This document shows positions 35,340-46,032 of a stretch of 64,000 bases of DNA, piece by piece. The translations under genes were made by a program, and so were the position numbers. The notes under the pieces were generated by a model that was not told the origin of the DNA, searched no databases, and was given only the letters and a program-made list of their open reading frames with translations. Source of the stretch: Persicaria tinctoria. Taxonomy: Eukaryota > Streptophyta > Magnoliopsida > Caryophyllales > Polygonaceae. The stretch's first letter is position 1. Every line of letters begins with the position of its first letter. The stretch is taken from assembly GCA_037127255.1 (NCBI GenBank), contig JBANSL010000009.1, positions 23,028,475 to 23,092,474 on the forward strand, given 5' to 3'.

Positions 35340-36430
35340 CGAGCATCCCCTAGCTTCGCCATTGTACTCACCCTCATACAGCTTATTATGGAAGTTGTAT
35401 GTGCCAGCTCGTATCCGTTTCTTTGTATGGTTGGTTATGCGAGGGAGAATTCTTACTAACCTTGAGAGTTGTTGAAGGCACATGGTCACACCTAGAATGT
35501 CTGATTCTTGCGGAATGACAAATAAATCTATGGCACATGTCCTGAGGGATTGCGTGCATGCAACGTAGGTATGGAACACTTTGCTCCCACCACAAGTTTG
35601 TTCCATGTTAGTTTTATTGTTTTTTGAAGTTCAAATTGATGAATGGATCTCGATCAATCTAAGTATGCAAGCCACTTTTTTCTGGGTGAAGACTGACATA
35701 TGTTGTTTGTCACCACAATTTGGTGGCTTTGGAAGGGGCGAAATGCTAGGGTGTTCAACGATGGAAAAGCACCATCGGATAAGTGAAACTTTGTCCTTGC
35801 TCAGATCCAAAGCTTCAAGATTGCAACAACTAACCACCTCCCTTCATTTCCCCACAAAGGTAAGCATGAAGCGCTTATTGCTTTGTAAACCCCTCGTGTT
35901 GGTTGGATAAAACTCAATACCGATTGTCTAATGCATGAACACTCCCCATCTGGCAGCAACGGAAGGGATCTTGCGTAATTCTGATGGGGAATGACTGTTC
36001 GGATTTGCATGTAATCTGTGATCTTGTTCAATTCCTGCAGCTGAACTTTGGGGGGTCGTTCATGGACTTGAACTTGCATGGCAGCGGGGTTATATGATGG
36101 TTGAAGCAGAGGTTGATTCGAAGACTATTATTTCGCTCCTTCATAAGGATCTCCTACCCACTCACCCTTTGCATAGCCTGGTTTCTTCCCGTCAAGACTT
36201 GTTGCGCAGAAACTGGTATATCCAGTTTCGACATGTGTACCAAGAAGCAAATCGAACATCAGATTGGTTGGCAAACTACGAACTGACTCTTTCATTAGGG
36301 CTACAACATTTTGTTTCCCCGCCTGTAGTATGTTCCTCTATACTTTTAGACGATATGCAAGGGGTTGCCCTGCCCCGATGCATTTCTCATGTACTAATAA
36401 AAGGTTTTTGGCCTGTTTTTTTTTTTTTTT
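35340..36430 (+). pseudogene. Remnant of LINE reverse transcriptase 3' part (zinc-binding and RNase H domains)
   Basis: Broken frames on the plus strand recall a plant non-LTR element. Around 35,500-35,575 MAHVLRDCVHAT matches the zf-RVT region. From 36,094 VEAEVDSKTIISLL and RHVYQEANRTSDWLAN match the RVT_3 RNase H fold. Stops and shifts interrupt it several times. No intact gene. Confidence 0.65.
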
Positions 36431-36540
36431 AAACAAGGCAAGGATTTGGGGCCGCCCAAGCGATTTCTAACAGACGGTGGCTCCCAACTCAGCAGAAGCA
36501 TGGTCTACGACGAACGACGATGATAGACCGATATACTTTG

Positions 36541-36846
36541 TCATCTGATTCCCTTTTCAAAATGTGTAGGAGAAGATAATGTTGTTGAAAGCGCGACGAC
36601 AGGCAAGAGCATTCGAGACCACATCTCTAACTCCAAAGGACACCGCCATGTTCTATTCATGACGTTAATCAGCAAAAGGCCGTCTCCCTCCACCCCGAGG
36701 CAAGAGAATCTCATCATAATCGCTTTACGGAGTTCCATCATAAGAGTAAGGCATTCCGCAAGTTCCACATAAACGGAACTGTATGGGCGGGCAACACACG
36801 AACACATAAGAACCGCATTCCCTGTATAAATATATACTCCGTACAA
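36541..36846 (-). pseudogene. Second RNase H (RVT_3) fragment
   Basis: Minus-strand frame of 101 codons with VEGDGLLLINVMN, typical of the plant RVT_3 RNase H fold. Only part of the domain is present and it faces the other way from the neighbour at 35,340-36,430, so it comes from a separate event. Confidence 0.5.
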
Positions 36847-36907
36847 CGCTTTTAGATTATTTTTTTTAAAAAAAAAAACTTTTTCCCAAAAAATTTCATG
36901 TTAAATA

Positions 36908-37143
36908 CTCCCTCCGTTCCAAAATAGATGGCCTTTTGTTTTTTTGGCACGTTTTTTAAAGAGCGAAAAACTCTATAAAATATTATTTTTTTAATTAAAT
37001 TTTTTATACTATTTAATACTTATTACTAATAAGTATCTAATTACATAAAAAAAATTAATTAAAAAATAATATTTCATACAGTTTTTCGCTACTTGAAAAA
37101 ACGTGCGGAAAACTAAAGGATATGTATTTTGGAACGGAGAGAG
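36908..37143. mobile_element. Stowaway-type MITE
   Basis: 236 bp with terminal inverted repeats CTCCCTCCGTTCCAAAATA / TATTTTGGAACGGAGAGAG and TA duplications at 36,906-36,907 and 37,144-37,145. The AT-rich interior is itself largely inverted (AAACGTGCGGAAAA and GGCACGTTTTTT near the ends). It ends about 30 bp before the TATA box of the maturase gene. Confidence 0.92.
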
Positions 37144-37173
37144 TAATTAAATAAAATTGCGGTGAAGGGTGTG

Positions 37174-37180
37174 ACTATAT
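37174..37180 (+). promoter_or_regulatory. TATA box of the maturase gene
   Basis: TATATAA, 169 bp upstream of the ATG at 37,349 and directly downstream of the MITE. Spacing suggests transcription start near 37,205. Confidence 0.5.
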
Positions 37181-37348
37181 AACCATCGAGCATCCGCGCT
37201 TTCCAAATCCGCCGCTGCAGTTCCAAAATCCAATCCCATTGTCCGCTTTGATGATTTGAATTGATGCCAATTTCACAACTACACTCCCAAGTCCCAACAG
37301 CTTTGTCTCTTTGACGAAGCAAATCCTCAAATCCTGATTTCCGCTAAC

Positions 37349-39433
37349 ATGTCATTTAGGCATTTCATCAAACACCTTCCGCGCACCTGTTTTTCTGCTC
37401 GCTTCACCCCCTTCGGCTCCTTGTATCAGAAGCACAAACAACGTCCATATCAACCCCATCCATGGCAGAATCAACAGCTGCAACAAGATCCTTACTCCCT
37501 GATGACAGAGGATCCGATCCAAATCTGCTCAGACCTCTGGGTGAAGTCCTTCGCAACGCCTACAACTTCCAAGTCCTTCTCCAACCTCACCGGCTTCCTC
37601 TCCAAATTCGACCTCTGGATACTGGCCTACCAGCGCTCCGTCGCTCACGTCGCCGGCGCCTTCCCTCCCCGCAACGCCATTCAATCTCATGTCCTCCGCG
37701 ACCTTCTCTCCCTCCGCAACGCCGTGCTTGCCGGCCAGTTCAAGTGGGGGATGCTTAAGACTCATCTCTACCTCCAAAGTCCCTCTGATAAGCCTCTCAC
37801 CATGATCTCAAAACGGAAGCTTCAGAAGCTGATGGAGTTCAATGAATCCCCGTTCCAGGACCGCGTCGTTCAGGAGGTATTGTTGTTGATTCTTGAACCA
37901 ATTTTCGAGCCCCGGCTCTCATCGAAATCTCATGCTTTTAGGCCTGGAAGGAACCCTCATACTGTCCTCAGGACTATTAGAAGCAACTTTGCTGGTTATC
38001 TTTGGCTGTTGAAGGTTGATTTGACTGAAATCTTTGAAAATCTTGATGTGAATTTGGTTATGGGATGCTTGGAGAAGGGTGTGAGTGATAGGAAGGTATT
38101 GGGAATCATCAAATCAGCACTTAAGACACCCATAAAGGCCGACAACGACTCGGAGAGTGAGAAGAGAAGTGAGTTCAATAGGAAGAAGAAGAAGAAGAAG
38201 AAACCCAAGGGTAGTAGGAAGAAGGTTTTGAATGAGGATGAGCCAAAGCCTGATCCATATTGGTTGAGGATATTCTTTGATTTTGCTCCTCAAGAAGCTG
38301 CTGAGGTGCCCAACTATGGGCATTGTGGAATTCTTAGCCCTTTGCTGGCTAATGTTTGTCTGAATGAACTAGATGAGATGTTAGAAAGGAGGATAGTCGA
38401 GTTTTTCAGACCCTCTGATCATGATTCGATATGGAGAAGTTCAATTGATGACAGTTGTCACAACCCTTCATGGCCCGAGTTTGTTCCTTCCAGCGGCAAG
38501 GAGAAGACGCGGAAAATGGATTATGTGCGTTATGGTGGCCATCTTTTGATTGGCATCCGAGGACCTAGGGAGGCTGCGGTTGAAACTAGGAGGGCGTTGA
38601 TTGATTTCTGTAGGAACAAATTCAGTTTGAATTTCGACAACTCGAAGGTGGAGATCCAACATATAAGTAGAGGAGTTGAATTTCTGGACCACATCATATG
38701 CCGGCGAATAATATACCCAACTCTGCACTATACTGCAACAGGTGGTAAAATCGTAAGCGAGAAGGGTGTAGGAACGCTGCTTTCGGTTTCAGCTAGCTTA
38801 CAACGGTGTATTCGCCAGTTCAGGCACCTAGAGTTGCTGAAGGGTGACAAGGATCCAGAGCCATTGCCTTGCACTCCTATGCTATATTCGAGTCAAGCGC
38901 ACACGAATTCTCAGATGAATAAGCTCCTTGAGACCATGGCTGAGTGGTACAGGTACGCAGACAACCGCAAGAAAGTTGTTGGGTTCTGTGCGTATGTGAT
39001 CCGCAGTTCTCTGGCCAAGTTATATGCAGCAAGGTACAGGCTTAAATCTCGTGCAAAGGTGTATTCAATCGCATCACGAAACCTTAGCCATCCTTTGATA
39101 GAGAGTACCAACAATTCAGCACCCGAATATTCTGACCTCTTGAGGCTGGGGCTTGTTGATTCCATTGAAGGTGTTCAGTTTTCTCACATGTCTCTGATCC
39201 CATCTTGTGATTACACACCATTTCCTCGGAATTGGGTGCCTGATCACGAGCAACTTTTGCGTGAATACATCAAACTACAGGACCCGAAGTTCTTTTGCGA
39301 GCTGCGTAAATCAGTGAAAAATCAAGGCTTGTGTTTTCCTCAGGATGAAGTGTCTGAGATTGTGTGGGATTACAAGACTATTGGTGTTCACAAGATGTCT
39401 TCTAATATACAAGATGCTTTGCAGCAGAAGTAA
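37349..39433 (+). CDS. Nuclear-encoded mitochondrial group II intron maturase (nMAT1/nMAT2 type)
   Basis: 694 codons in one exon. Proteins of this family enter mitochondria and help splice group II introns, mainly in nad genes. The first 30 residues are basic and Ser/Arg-rich (MSFRHFIKHLPRTCF), as in a transit peptide. A reverse-transcriptase-like region follows: PFQDRVVQEVLLLILEP near residue 167 and HAFRPGRNPHTVLRTIRS near 200. A Lys-rich insert lies at about 279-290. The RT catalytic motif YADD is replaced by YGGH at about 395, so polymerase activity is not expected. Domain X fills about residues 490-690 (RYRLKSRAKVYSIASRNLS). There is no D/E endonuclease domain, which argues against nMAT3/nMAT4. 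Between nMAT1 and nMAT2 I cannot decide. Start is the first ATG after the TATA box and gives the transit peptide. Confidence 0.88.
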   Translation: MSFRHFIKHLPRTCFSARFTPFGSLYQKHKQRPYQPHPWQNQQLQQDPYSLMTEDPIQICSDLWVKSFATPTTSKSFSNLTGFLSKFDLWILAYQRSVAHVAGAFPPRNAIQSHVLRDLLSLRNAVLAGQFKWGMLKTHLYLQSPSDKPLTMISKRKLQKLMEFNESPFQDRVVQEVLLLILEPIFEPRLSSKSHAFRPGRNPHTVLRTIRSNFAGYLWLLKVDLTEIFENLDVNLVMGCLEKGVSDRKVLGIIKSALKTPIKADNDSESEKRSEFNRKKKKKKKPKGSRKKVLNEDEPKPDPYWLRIFFDFAPQEAAEVPNYGHCGILSPLLANVCLNELDEMLERRIVEFFRPSDHDSIWRSSIDDSCHNPSWPEFVPSSGKEKTRKMDYVRYGGHLLIGIRGPREAAVETRRALIDFCRNKFSLNFDNSKVEIQHISRGVEFLDHIICRRIIYPTLHYTATGGKIVSEKGVGTLLSVSASLQRCIRQFRHLELLKGDKDPEPLPCTPMLYSSQAHTNSQMNKLLETMAEWYRYADNRKKVVGFCAYVIRSSLAKLYAARYRLKSRAKVYSIASRNLSHPLIESTNNSAPEYSDLLRLGLVDSIEGVQFSHMSLIPSCDYTPFPRNWVPDHEQLLREYIKLQDPKFFCELRKSVKNQGLCFPQDEVSEIVWDYKTIGVHKMSSNIQDALQQK

Positions 39434-39931
39434 GCATTTGCAGTGGGACAAAACATTTCTCAACCCTTATGGGGAATGGGATGGGGAGGTCGCTCCCCAT
39501 CCTTTAAGGATGTCAGTGAGGCAGGGATTTCCCAAATATAGGGAATGAGACAAGAGGGTATTTTCTGGCATGTTAACCTCCATAAACAGAAGTGGAAATG
39601 GTGGCAATGCAAACCTTTCTATGCGCCATAAGGCCTGATGTGGAATTGTAAGTTACCAAATCTCATCATTTACTGTATACTATTTTCAACTTTGGTTGCT
39701 TCCTATTAAAAAAAAAACACTTTAGTTTCAGTACAACAAGAGAAAAAATTCGGAGAGGGATTTCCAAGTGTTCTGCTGAAACATATCTCTATTGCATTTC
39801 ATTTCAGCTGGCATTTGTGAATTTCATTTGAATCGGTTGATACGAACTTGTAAGTTCCTAACTATCCAAATTTTCTTCCCATGTCTATAGGTTTTTGTAA
39901 CTTGAATGCACCTTCTGCACTGCAGTTATGA
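39434..39931. other. Region downstream of the maturase gene
   Basis: Probable 3' untranslated region and spacer. Short frames only; no recognisable feature beyond a run of ten A residues at about 39,709. Confidence 0.4.
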
Positions 39932-40219
39932 GCTTATAAAAACCCAATAGCACTTGAGAAGATTCTGAGACTCTGCAGTACTGACATACCAAAGGAATTT
40001 GTAAATGACAAGCTCAAAGATGAGGGCACAAAATATAGCTTTGAAGTGTGTGTTTTTATTGCAAGGAAGCTAAACTCCTGGAACATCAGCTGCCGACCAA
40101 ACAAAAGAACTTTCGATGAACATGATGCGTCGATGCCATCCTTCACCCTTCAGGAACTGTGTGATTCATGGATGCTGAAACTCCTAGAAGTGGTGAATCA
40201 ACTCGACCAGCGATGGTAA
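39932..40219 (+). other. Open segment of unknown coding value, possibly an exon remnant
   Basis: A frame stays open for 95 codons from 39,932 to the TAA at 40,217 and has protein-like composition (for example EFVNDKLKDEGTKYSFEV). It has no early ATG. A possible acceptor CTCTGCAG at 39,971-39,978 and a possible donor GATG/GTAAAC at 40,212-40,221 bracket its main part. I do not recognise the family. It could be an exon of a broken gene or chance. Confidence 0.3.
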
Positions 40220-40546
40220 ACTCTGTTTCCTGTTTGGCTTTGATAGTTTCTAATAAAATTGAGCATAATTTTTTCAAGACATTTTATGTAGTTGAATTTG
40301 TGTGTATAATACAGCACACTAAAGTATTTTACTACCTTTTAGATCATTTTTCAAACGCCCGTTTGTATTAATCAATCTTCCAAAGCACACTAAAGTATTT
40401 TATGCTGTATATATAATGATTATCTTTGGCTGTGTTGCCCGAACTACATAGCCTTAAAATTTACACAAACGTCAATAACTTAACTTGATAGGCCTCCGAG
40501 AAAACTTTCCTTTTTCTCAAGCAACAAACTCGGTAATTCAATGCAG

Positions 40547-40562
40547 TGTTTTATGATATGCT
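40547..40562. repeat. Target-site duplication of the deleted LINE (left copy)
   Basis: TGTTTTATGATATGCT, repeated exactly at 59,163-59,178, some 18.6 kb away. Everything between entered the locus as, or inside, one LINE insertion. Confidence 0.85.
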
Positions 40563-40721
40563 CTAAAAAGGTAAATATATACGGCAAAAGCCATGAGTAC
40601 AAGGAACCCTAAGACCAAACCATGAGTCTTACGCGAAAAAAATTAGATCCCACACTATTTTTTTCCGCAAATTTCAATCCCACAAAAGTAAAGTACCACA
40701 AATTTCAACCACACATTTTCT

Positions 40722-40800
40722 ACCGGAAACGATATCTACACCGCTAATTTTTACTATTTCCACCGCTAATCACCGCATACCTATGCGGTGAGTTAATGAC
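40722..40800 (+). repeat. Left terminal inverted repeat of the giant element
   Basis: Aligns with the complement of 57,825-57,745. The best core is CGCTAATTTTTACTATTT. It runs into the first 20-bp palindrome at 40,771-40,790. Confidence 0.75.
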
Positions 40801-41037
40801 GGACTTAATGACGGTCAACGACCTACCGCTTATACATTCGGTAGATCACCGCATGTATAAGCGGTGATAGCCACCGTATAGAGACATACCGCAAATTCAT
40901 GCGGTGAACACCCCGTTCCGTTTCAACACCACCGCATACCCATGCGGTGGGCATCGGATAACCCGATTTGCGCTTAACTATTTGGAAGAGCTGAGGGGAC
41001 CGATTCGAACCGACATACACCGCTTAGGGTTGCGGTA
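40771..41037. promoter_or_regulatory. Palindrome cluster P1 (left subterminal)
   Basis: Six 20-bp sites of the form YACCGCATNNNNATGCGGTR: 40,771, 40,824, 40,847, 40,887, 40,930 and 41,018. The first has perfect 9-base arms. The cluster lies between the left terminus and the 3' end of the transposase gene. Subterminal sites of this sort often bind transposase. Confidence 0.8.
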
Positions 41038-41304
41038 TTCGTCCACACTACGACTTGATCGTATAATCCATGGACATTGCAATGATATATCCTACTATAC
41101 AGGAATTAACTTTTAATAAACGTCGTGATCTGAAAAAAATCATATATTGAAATGAAAACAAAGATGATTAAAACGAAAGTGCGATAGATATAAGCGATGA
41201 CGAAAATATGGAGTTCGGATGTTCGGATGTGAAATGGAATAGAGAAAGATACAACCCAATTGAACATACGAAGTTCGAAAAATGACATCAGAGAGTGGGA
41301 AATG

Positions 41305-44300
41305 CTAATACGGTAGGGGACGTCCACCATCACGACGGCGGTAAGCTCTATATCGTGCAATCCTCGCTGCAAACTGCTTGTCCCAACCGTCGACAGTGCG
41401 ATCGTGATGCCGTGTCCATGTGACGTACACCGGAGGAAGAGGTGAACCAGGCAACAACCAAATCTGTGAATACAAGGTTAATATTGATGTTAGAAAAGAG
41501 AAACAAAACAGTAACAAATTAATGACTACGAAATACGAAACGTACCGGAACGAAATGGTTGTTGTTGCCAACTAAAGCTATTCCATCTAGCTCCTCGTAG
41601 GCCGGTACTGACGGGCCACCGGTGGCGTACAGAGGTAGGCACAACATAGGCATCATCTGTGACAAAATCACCAAAGGACGCTGGTGAAGCGTGGCAAACA
41701 CCTCGCCCATGATCGGAATCTCCATCCAATACGTAGCATCATGACACGTGCCGAAATAGTTGACCCTCATGATGAGCTCCTGTAAGGCCGGATAGTAATG
41801 GTACCGATCTGAATGCACCTGCAACTCAACGGCCAGCTCTCGTCGAACTCGAGGCCATGCGTCTTGTCCCAAGTTGAGAAGACAAGCTAAAGACCTATAC
41901 CCACAGTGACCATCACCTGCAACATTTGTGACGGCTCGTACGAAAGTAATCATGAATTCGTCGACGTTGCCAGTGCCCCAATTGAATTCTACTCGAGGTA
42001 GATTCTGTGGTGGAAGCGCCGTAGGTGCTGGTGTTGGAATGTCACTTACAATCTCCGGAGCTGGCTCCGACGCCGATCGACCTCGTCCACGTCCCCTTCC
42101 ACGACTCCGTCCTCGGCCTCTGCCTACTCCTCGACCCCTAGGAGGGTCGTCGATGGCAATGTCGTTGGACCCAGTGGCCTCCTCAGTACCTTCCACGTCA
42201 TCTGTTTCGTTTGATGCCGGTTGACCCCGACCTCGGCCTCGCCCTCGTGCGGATCAAGTGGTCGCTTGTCTATCTGCCTGGCGTTGAGCCCGAGCACGCT
42301 CACGTTCCCAAGGTAGAGGGTTCGTCTGACAGGGGTGGCGAGTCCTCGGTCTCCCGGGCGGTCTACGGTCCTCCGGGTCAGGGGTGGTCAACGGTGTCTG
42401 GGACGGACGATCCCCGTCGTTGAATGCCGACGCGATTCTCCAACGAGTATCCTCGTCCATAGCTCCGCTCTGGAACAAACTGATCATGCGCGACATGTCC
42501 ACATCAGCTCTGCTGAGTGGAGTGTTATCCTGGACGTTGTCAAAATGAGGCCTCTTGAAATCCAATTGCTTCCAAAAATTATGTATCTGGGATGGTCTGA
42601 TGGGTATCTGCGTGTCTCGACAAGCTTGCATGTCATGTGTGCATGGAAGACCGTATACGTCCCTCCAATATGTATCTCTGCATGGTTGCGACGGTGGCTC
42701 GGCTTCCATCTTTGTGTAGATTTCGAACAACAAGTTGAAACATTCCTTCGACACAATATTCCGAATTCGATCGAAAATCCATAGGTCGTGGGAGTCTGTA
42801 GGCCAGGTGTTGTTCGCTCTCCCCAATGTATTCTTCACCTCCAATATTTGATCCGCCATCATGAGATTGATTGTGTTTATCACGTGAGTGAAATCACCGA
42901 CTGCAGAGTTTAAGGTCTTTTTCAACACAGAATGAGCAGCCTCAACCCTAAAAGATAAGTGTGAATCGCAGGTGAAAATCGTTATACCTAAACAAATTAC
43001 GTGTATAATGAATTTTATATTGAAAACGTAGGCACACCTGTTCGTCGTGGTCGTACCAAAATGCTGGATTGCGTCTGTCCATGCACGAACTATCTGCTCC
43101 GAGTAATCTCGTAACCACGTCGCCTCCAAATACGGCATAAGCCCTTCAATATGCCCCCACTCTGCATGCATACTCCTCCTTCTAGCGGCAAAAGTTTCAA
43201 CCGATCTGGATTGGAACAGGCCAACACATGCGTTCTTGAAACGCCTAGCAACATCAAGATTCTTTGACTTCTGGAAAGCAGCTTCTTCGCATCGTCGGAG
43301 GACGTGCACTGTGCACAACATATGCCTGACGTTGGGAAGAACTTCTCGTAGGGCCGCAATCAACCCCAGCTCTCGATCAGTGACAATAACGTTAGGAAGA
43401 TTACCTCGCATGAGGTAAACGAGCTGCCCCAACGCCCAAATGTACGTATTTGTGTTCTCGTGCGACATGAAGCAGAACCCGATGACGAAGTTCTTCTTTG
43501 TGCAAGTAAATCCAACGAACTCACACAAAGGGATCCCGTACCTGCACAATGAAATATTTGAGTTCGCATGCCGTGGTGGGAATGGGTAAAAGAATAAGTG
43601 TATATAGAAACTTACGCATTCGTCCGGTATGTACTATCGACGAGGACGACGTATGGAAACATGGCTAGAAGATGGCGAGCGTCTGTATGGGCGATGAATA
43701 GATCTTGAAGCCTGTTGGGATTGTCAGGGGATCTCCTCGTACAATAGTAGTAACCCTTATCCCGCAAAATGCGGAGTGCTTCCTAGAAGACTGTTCGATC
43801 TCCTCTCGCTTCAGCTTTAAACTTTGCTCTCGCATTGTACACTTGGCGCCGCGATGTGAAGTTCAGCTTCTGTCGTGCGTCAGCTGTCATCTTCAATGTA
43901 GCTAAAATCGGTTTTGGTGGGGTACCAGCGACGGTAAGGGCCAACGTACTGTCTCTTTCATCTGCATCCATCCGTCCGACGTACGGGTGACCGTCCAATG
44001 CACCGGGGAGTAGATGGTTGTGCTTGCCATGAATAACGTCCAGGCCCCATTCGCCCCATTTGAACTCCATGCCAGACAATGCAAACGGACACCCATCTAT
44101 CTTCGAAACAGCTCTGCGCGTGTTCCCGCTTGCATCATCTCCGGCTACTCGCTGTCTCTTACGGGGAGTGTACTGGCCGTACTTCTCACATGCGAGCAAT
44201 AAACTCCCACGCCTTGTAGGAGTGCTCCCCCAAGAACGCTTGATTGTCAAAACCATATTAAGTTTTAATGCTGTGCCACGACAGTGTTGTAGGAGATCGT

Positions 44301-44707
44301 CGCGATTGGTCCACGTCTCGGATGTAGCAAATTCGGGAGTGTAATCGCGGTACTCCTGGTTACGGGCCTCATCATCCTGACCGTCTTCCGGCATCGGATC
44401 AGCCTGCTCCTCCAGTGGTAGCTGCCAGCATGCAAACAAGGCATATATATTACGCGAACCATTCATGGTTTCTGTCTGCTCTACTTCAGAACCTAATTTA
44501 TTCCCCTACATAACCGGTACCTATATCTTGGTTTCCATTCCATATGATTCCAGTACCTATATATCCTACCGACAACGACATTCCAAATGATAAACATTAA
44601 TCACATACCGGAAGACGTGGTGGTGGTGAGTTATCGGCCATTGGCGTCGCGGTAGGTGCTTCCTCCCCCGGGCTTGCAGGTCGTCGGCTGGTGTCGTCGT
44701 TCACCAT
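41305..44707 (-). pseudogene. MULE transposase fused to an OTU-like cysteine protease domain (five exons, two in-frame stops)
   Basis: Exons by splice sites and phase: 44,707-44,609, 44,421-43,616, 43,541-43,038, 42,947-41,546, 41,463-41,305, summing to exactly 990 codons. Exon 2 has a FAR1/MuDR-type DNA-binding region. The DDE transposase starts with VLVDSTYRTN (end of exon 2) and VTDRELGLIAAL (exon 3). A SWIM-like YGLPCTHDM follows in exon 4. A Gly/Arg-rich linker (RGRGRSRGRG) leads to an OTU domain with catalytic GDGHCGYR near residue 814 and a His box NNHFVPV near 932. The transposase would cut and join the element ends; OTU domains cleave ubiquitin-like conjugates. In-frame TAG at 43,783 and TGA at 42,254 truncate it. 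A TATA box at 44,774-44,783 lies 67 bp upstream of the ATG. Confidence 0.8.
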
Positions 44708-44773
44708 ATTAGAAAATGACCGTTGATGGGGGGTGATGGGATTGGATGCATTCCAACGGAGAGCGGGTGACTT

Positions 44774-44965
44774 CTTATATAGTAACACCGTATGCCTATG
44801 CGGTGTTTCCAGATGACCGTTGGGGTTGAATTATTTGAAAATGTGGGCCCACCGCATAGGTGAACGGTGCAATAGATACCGTATATGTATGCGGTACATC
44901 ACCGCCTAGGTAAACGGTGAAGCACAGTGTACCGCATGCCCATGCGGTATGTATCTACATATACC
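44774..44965. promoter_or_regulatory. Divergent promoter with palindrome cluster P2
   Basis: Five 20-bp sites (44,786, 44,850, 44,877, 44,900, 44,930). On the left a minus-strand TATA box CTATATAAG (44,774-44,783) serves the transposase gene. On the right a weaker plus-strand ACATATACC (44,957-44,965) could serve the foldback loci that begin at 45,002. Confidence 0.7.
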
Positions 44966-45001
44966 CCATGGCCGGTTCGTGACATTTGTCGTGGCGGAAA
45001 A

Positions 45002-45095
45002 GCGATGATACTCTGTGCGAACTAGTCATGGCCAAAGATTTGTGTCTTCGGAATGAAATTTTTGACCATTGACTAGTTTGCACGGGGTATATCGC
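45002..45095 (+). ncRNA. Foldback locus 1
   Basis: Imperfect inverted repeat with arms of about 40 bases around a loop near 45,042-45,055. Shared core of the arms: AACTAGTCA and CGAT/ATAC. Strand is a guess from the neighbouring TATA-like box. No open frame. Could be a small-RNA precursor or only a structural repeat. Confidence 0.5.
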
Positions 45096-45144
45096 TTCGT
45101 CTTATAAATTAAATAAAATTTATGGTTTTTTCATGGCTCAACAA

Positions 45145-45235
45145 CGATGATAGTCTAGGCAAGATGCCACGGCCGGCGATTTGTGTCTTTTGATTGAAAT
45201 CGTTGGCCGCTGGCATGTTGCTCGGGTTATATCGC
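45145..45235 (+). ncRNA. Foldback locus 2
   Basis: Inverted repeat with arms of about 38 bases (core ATGCCA and CGGCC pairing GGCCG and TGGCAT) and a loop GTGTCTTTTGATTG that resembles the loop of locus 1 (GTGTCTTCGGAATG). The two loci seem to be diverged duplicates of one another. Confidence 0.5.
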
Positions 45236-45281
45236 TTCGATGTGGGGTTATGTAGTTTCGATCTAATAAAATGCAATAGGT

Positions 45282-45357
45282 ATCCGCAGGATATTGTGAA
45301 AGACGTTGTGATAGTATATATGTACGCCCATGACGTCTTTAACATTATCCTGCGGAT
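45282..45357 (+). ncRNA. Foldback locus 3
   Basis: Arms of 25 bases pair at 23 positions (ATCCGCAGGATA ... TATCCTGCGGAT) around a loop of 26 bases. Compact, MIR-like size, no coding frame. Confidence 0.55.
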
Positions 45358-45392
45358 GACTATTGATCATCCAAACAAAATTGTAAATGCTT

Positions 45393-45642
45393 CGGAAACG
45401 TACAGGTACGGGTACACCGTCATCTTCGTTCGTCATGGGAGTGGGCGTCTAAATTACATCTGTCAAGGGAGAATGAACCTCTTACAAGAGGACGAAGCTG
45501 GAAACTTTCGTCGGAACTCACGACGGAATCTCTCAGTTTCGCACTTTTATAAGAGGCTCGCTCTCCTTCGACCGATGGAATTTGGACGACCAACTCCGAT
45601 GGCGGAAGAAGATCACGGTGTACCCGTGCCTTTACGTTTCCG
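45393..45642. ncRNA. Foldback locus 4 (long arms)
   Basis: Arms of about 97 bases, roughly four fifths identical, start CGGAAACGTA and end TACGTTTCCG, with a loop of about 55 bases. It directly adjoins palindrome cluster P3. Such long imperfect arms resemble young MIR genes or inverted-duplication siRNA loci. Strand unknown. Confidence 0.55.
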
Positions 45643-45654
45643 GACTTTTTTGAA

Positions 45655-45981
45655 TACCGCATTGATATGCGGTGAACCACCGTTTATACATGCGGTATAC
45701 AATACTGCATGTATATGCTGTATACTTCTCGCATACACATGCGGTAATGTATACCGCATGTATATGCGGTATACTTCTCGCATATAACCGCATACACATG
45801 CGGTGGTGATAACCGCATGTGTATGCGGTATGATAACCGCATGCACATGCGGTGGTTATGCTATATGTCCCAAAATGTGGCAAGCGGGACCGGACCGGAC
45901 CGGACCGGACCGGTTACGATGTACCACAATACTAAGCGGTAGTAAGATACTGCATTCCCTTGCGGTGTATGCCTTATAAAT
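45655..45981. promoter_or_regulatory. Promoter with palindrome cluster P3
   Basis: About ten sites of the 20-bp palindrome, some complete (45,655, 45,678, 45,703, 45,752, 45,786, 45,811, 45,835, 45,948) and some half sites near 45,730. A GGACC pentanucleotide run lies at 45,890-45,913. TATAAAT at 45,975-45,981 is 52 bp before the ATG of the small gene at 46,033. Confidence 0.75.
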
Positions 45982-46032
45982 CAAGCCATCCGCCACGGAA
46001 ACCGCCACACCGAGTGTCCACCGAATCACAAA

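Noticed and set aside
40312..40402. Direct repeat GCACACTAAAGTATTTTA flanking about 50 bp
   Set aside because: Could be a small insertion with a duplication, but the inner sequence has no terminal structure and no sign of an element.
45194..45787. Plus-strand frame of 197 codons
   Set aside because: It runs through foldbacks 2 to 4 and into the palindrome cluster. The pairing structure explains the sequence better than a protein.
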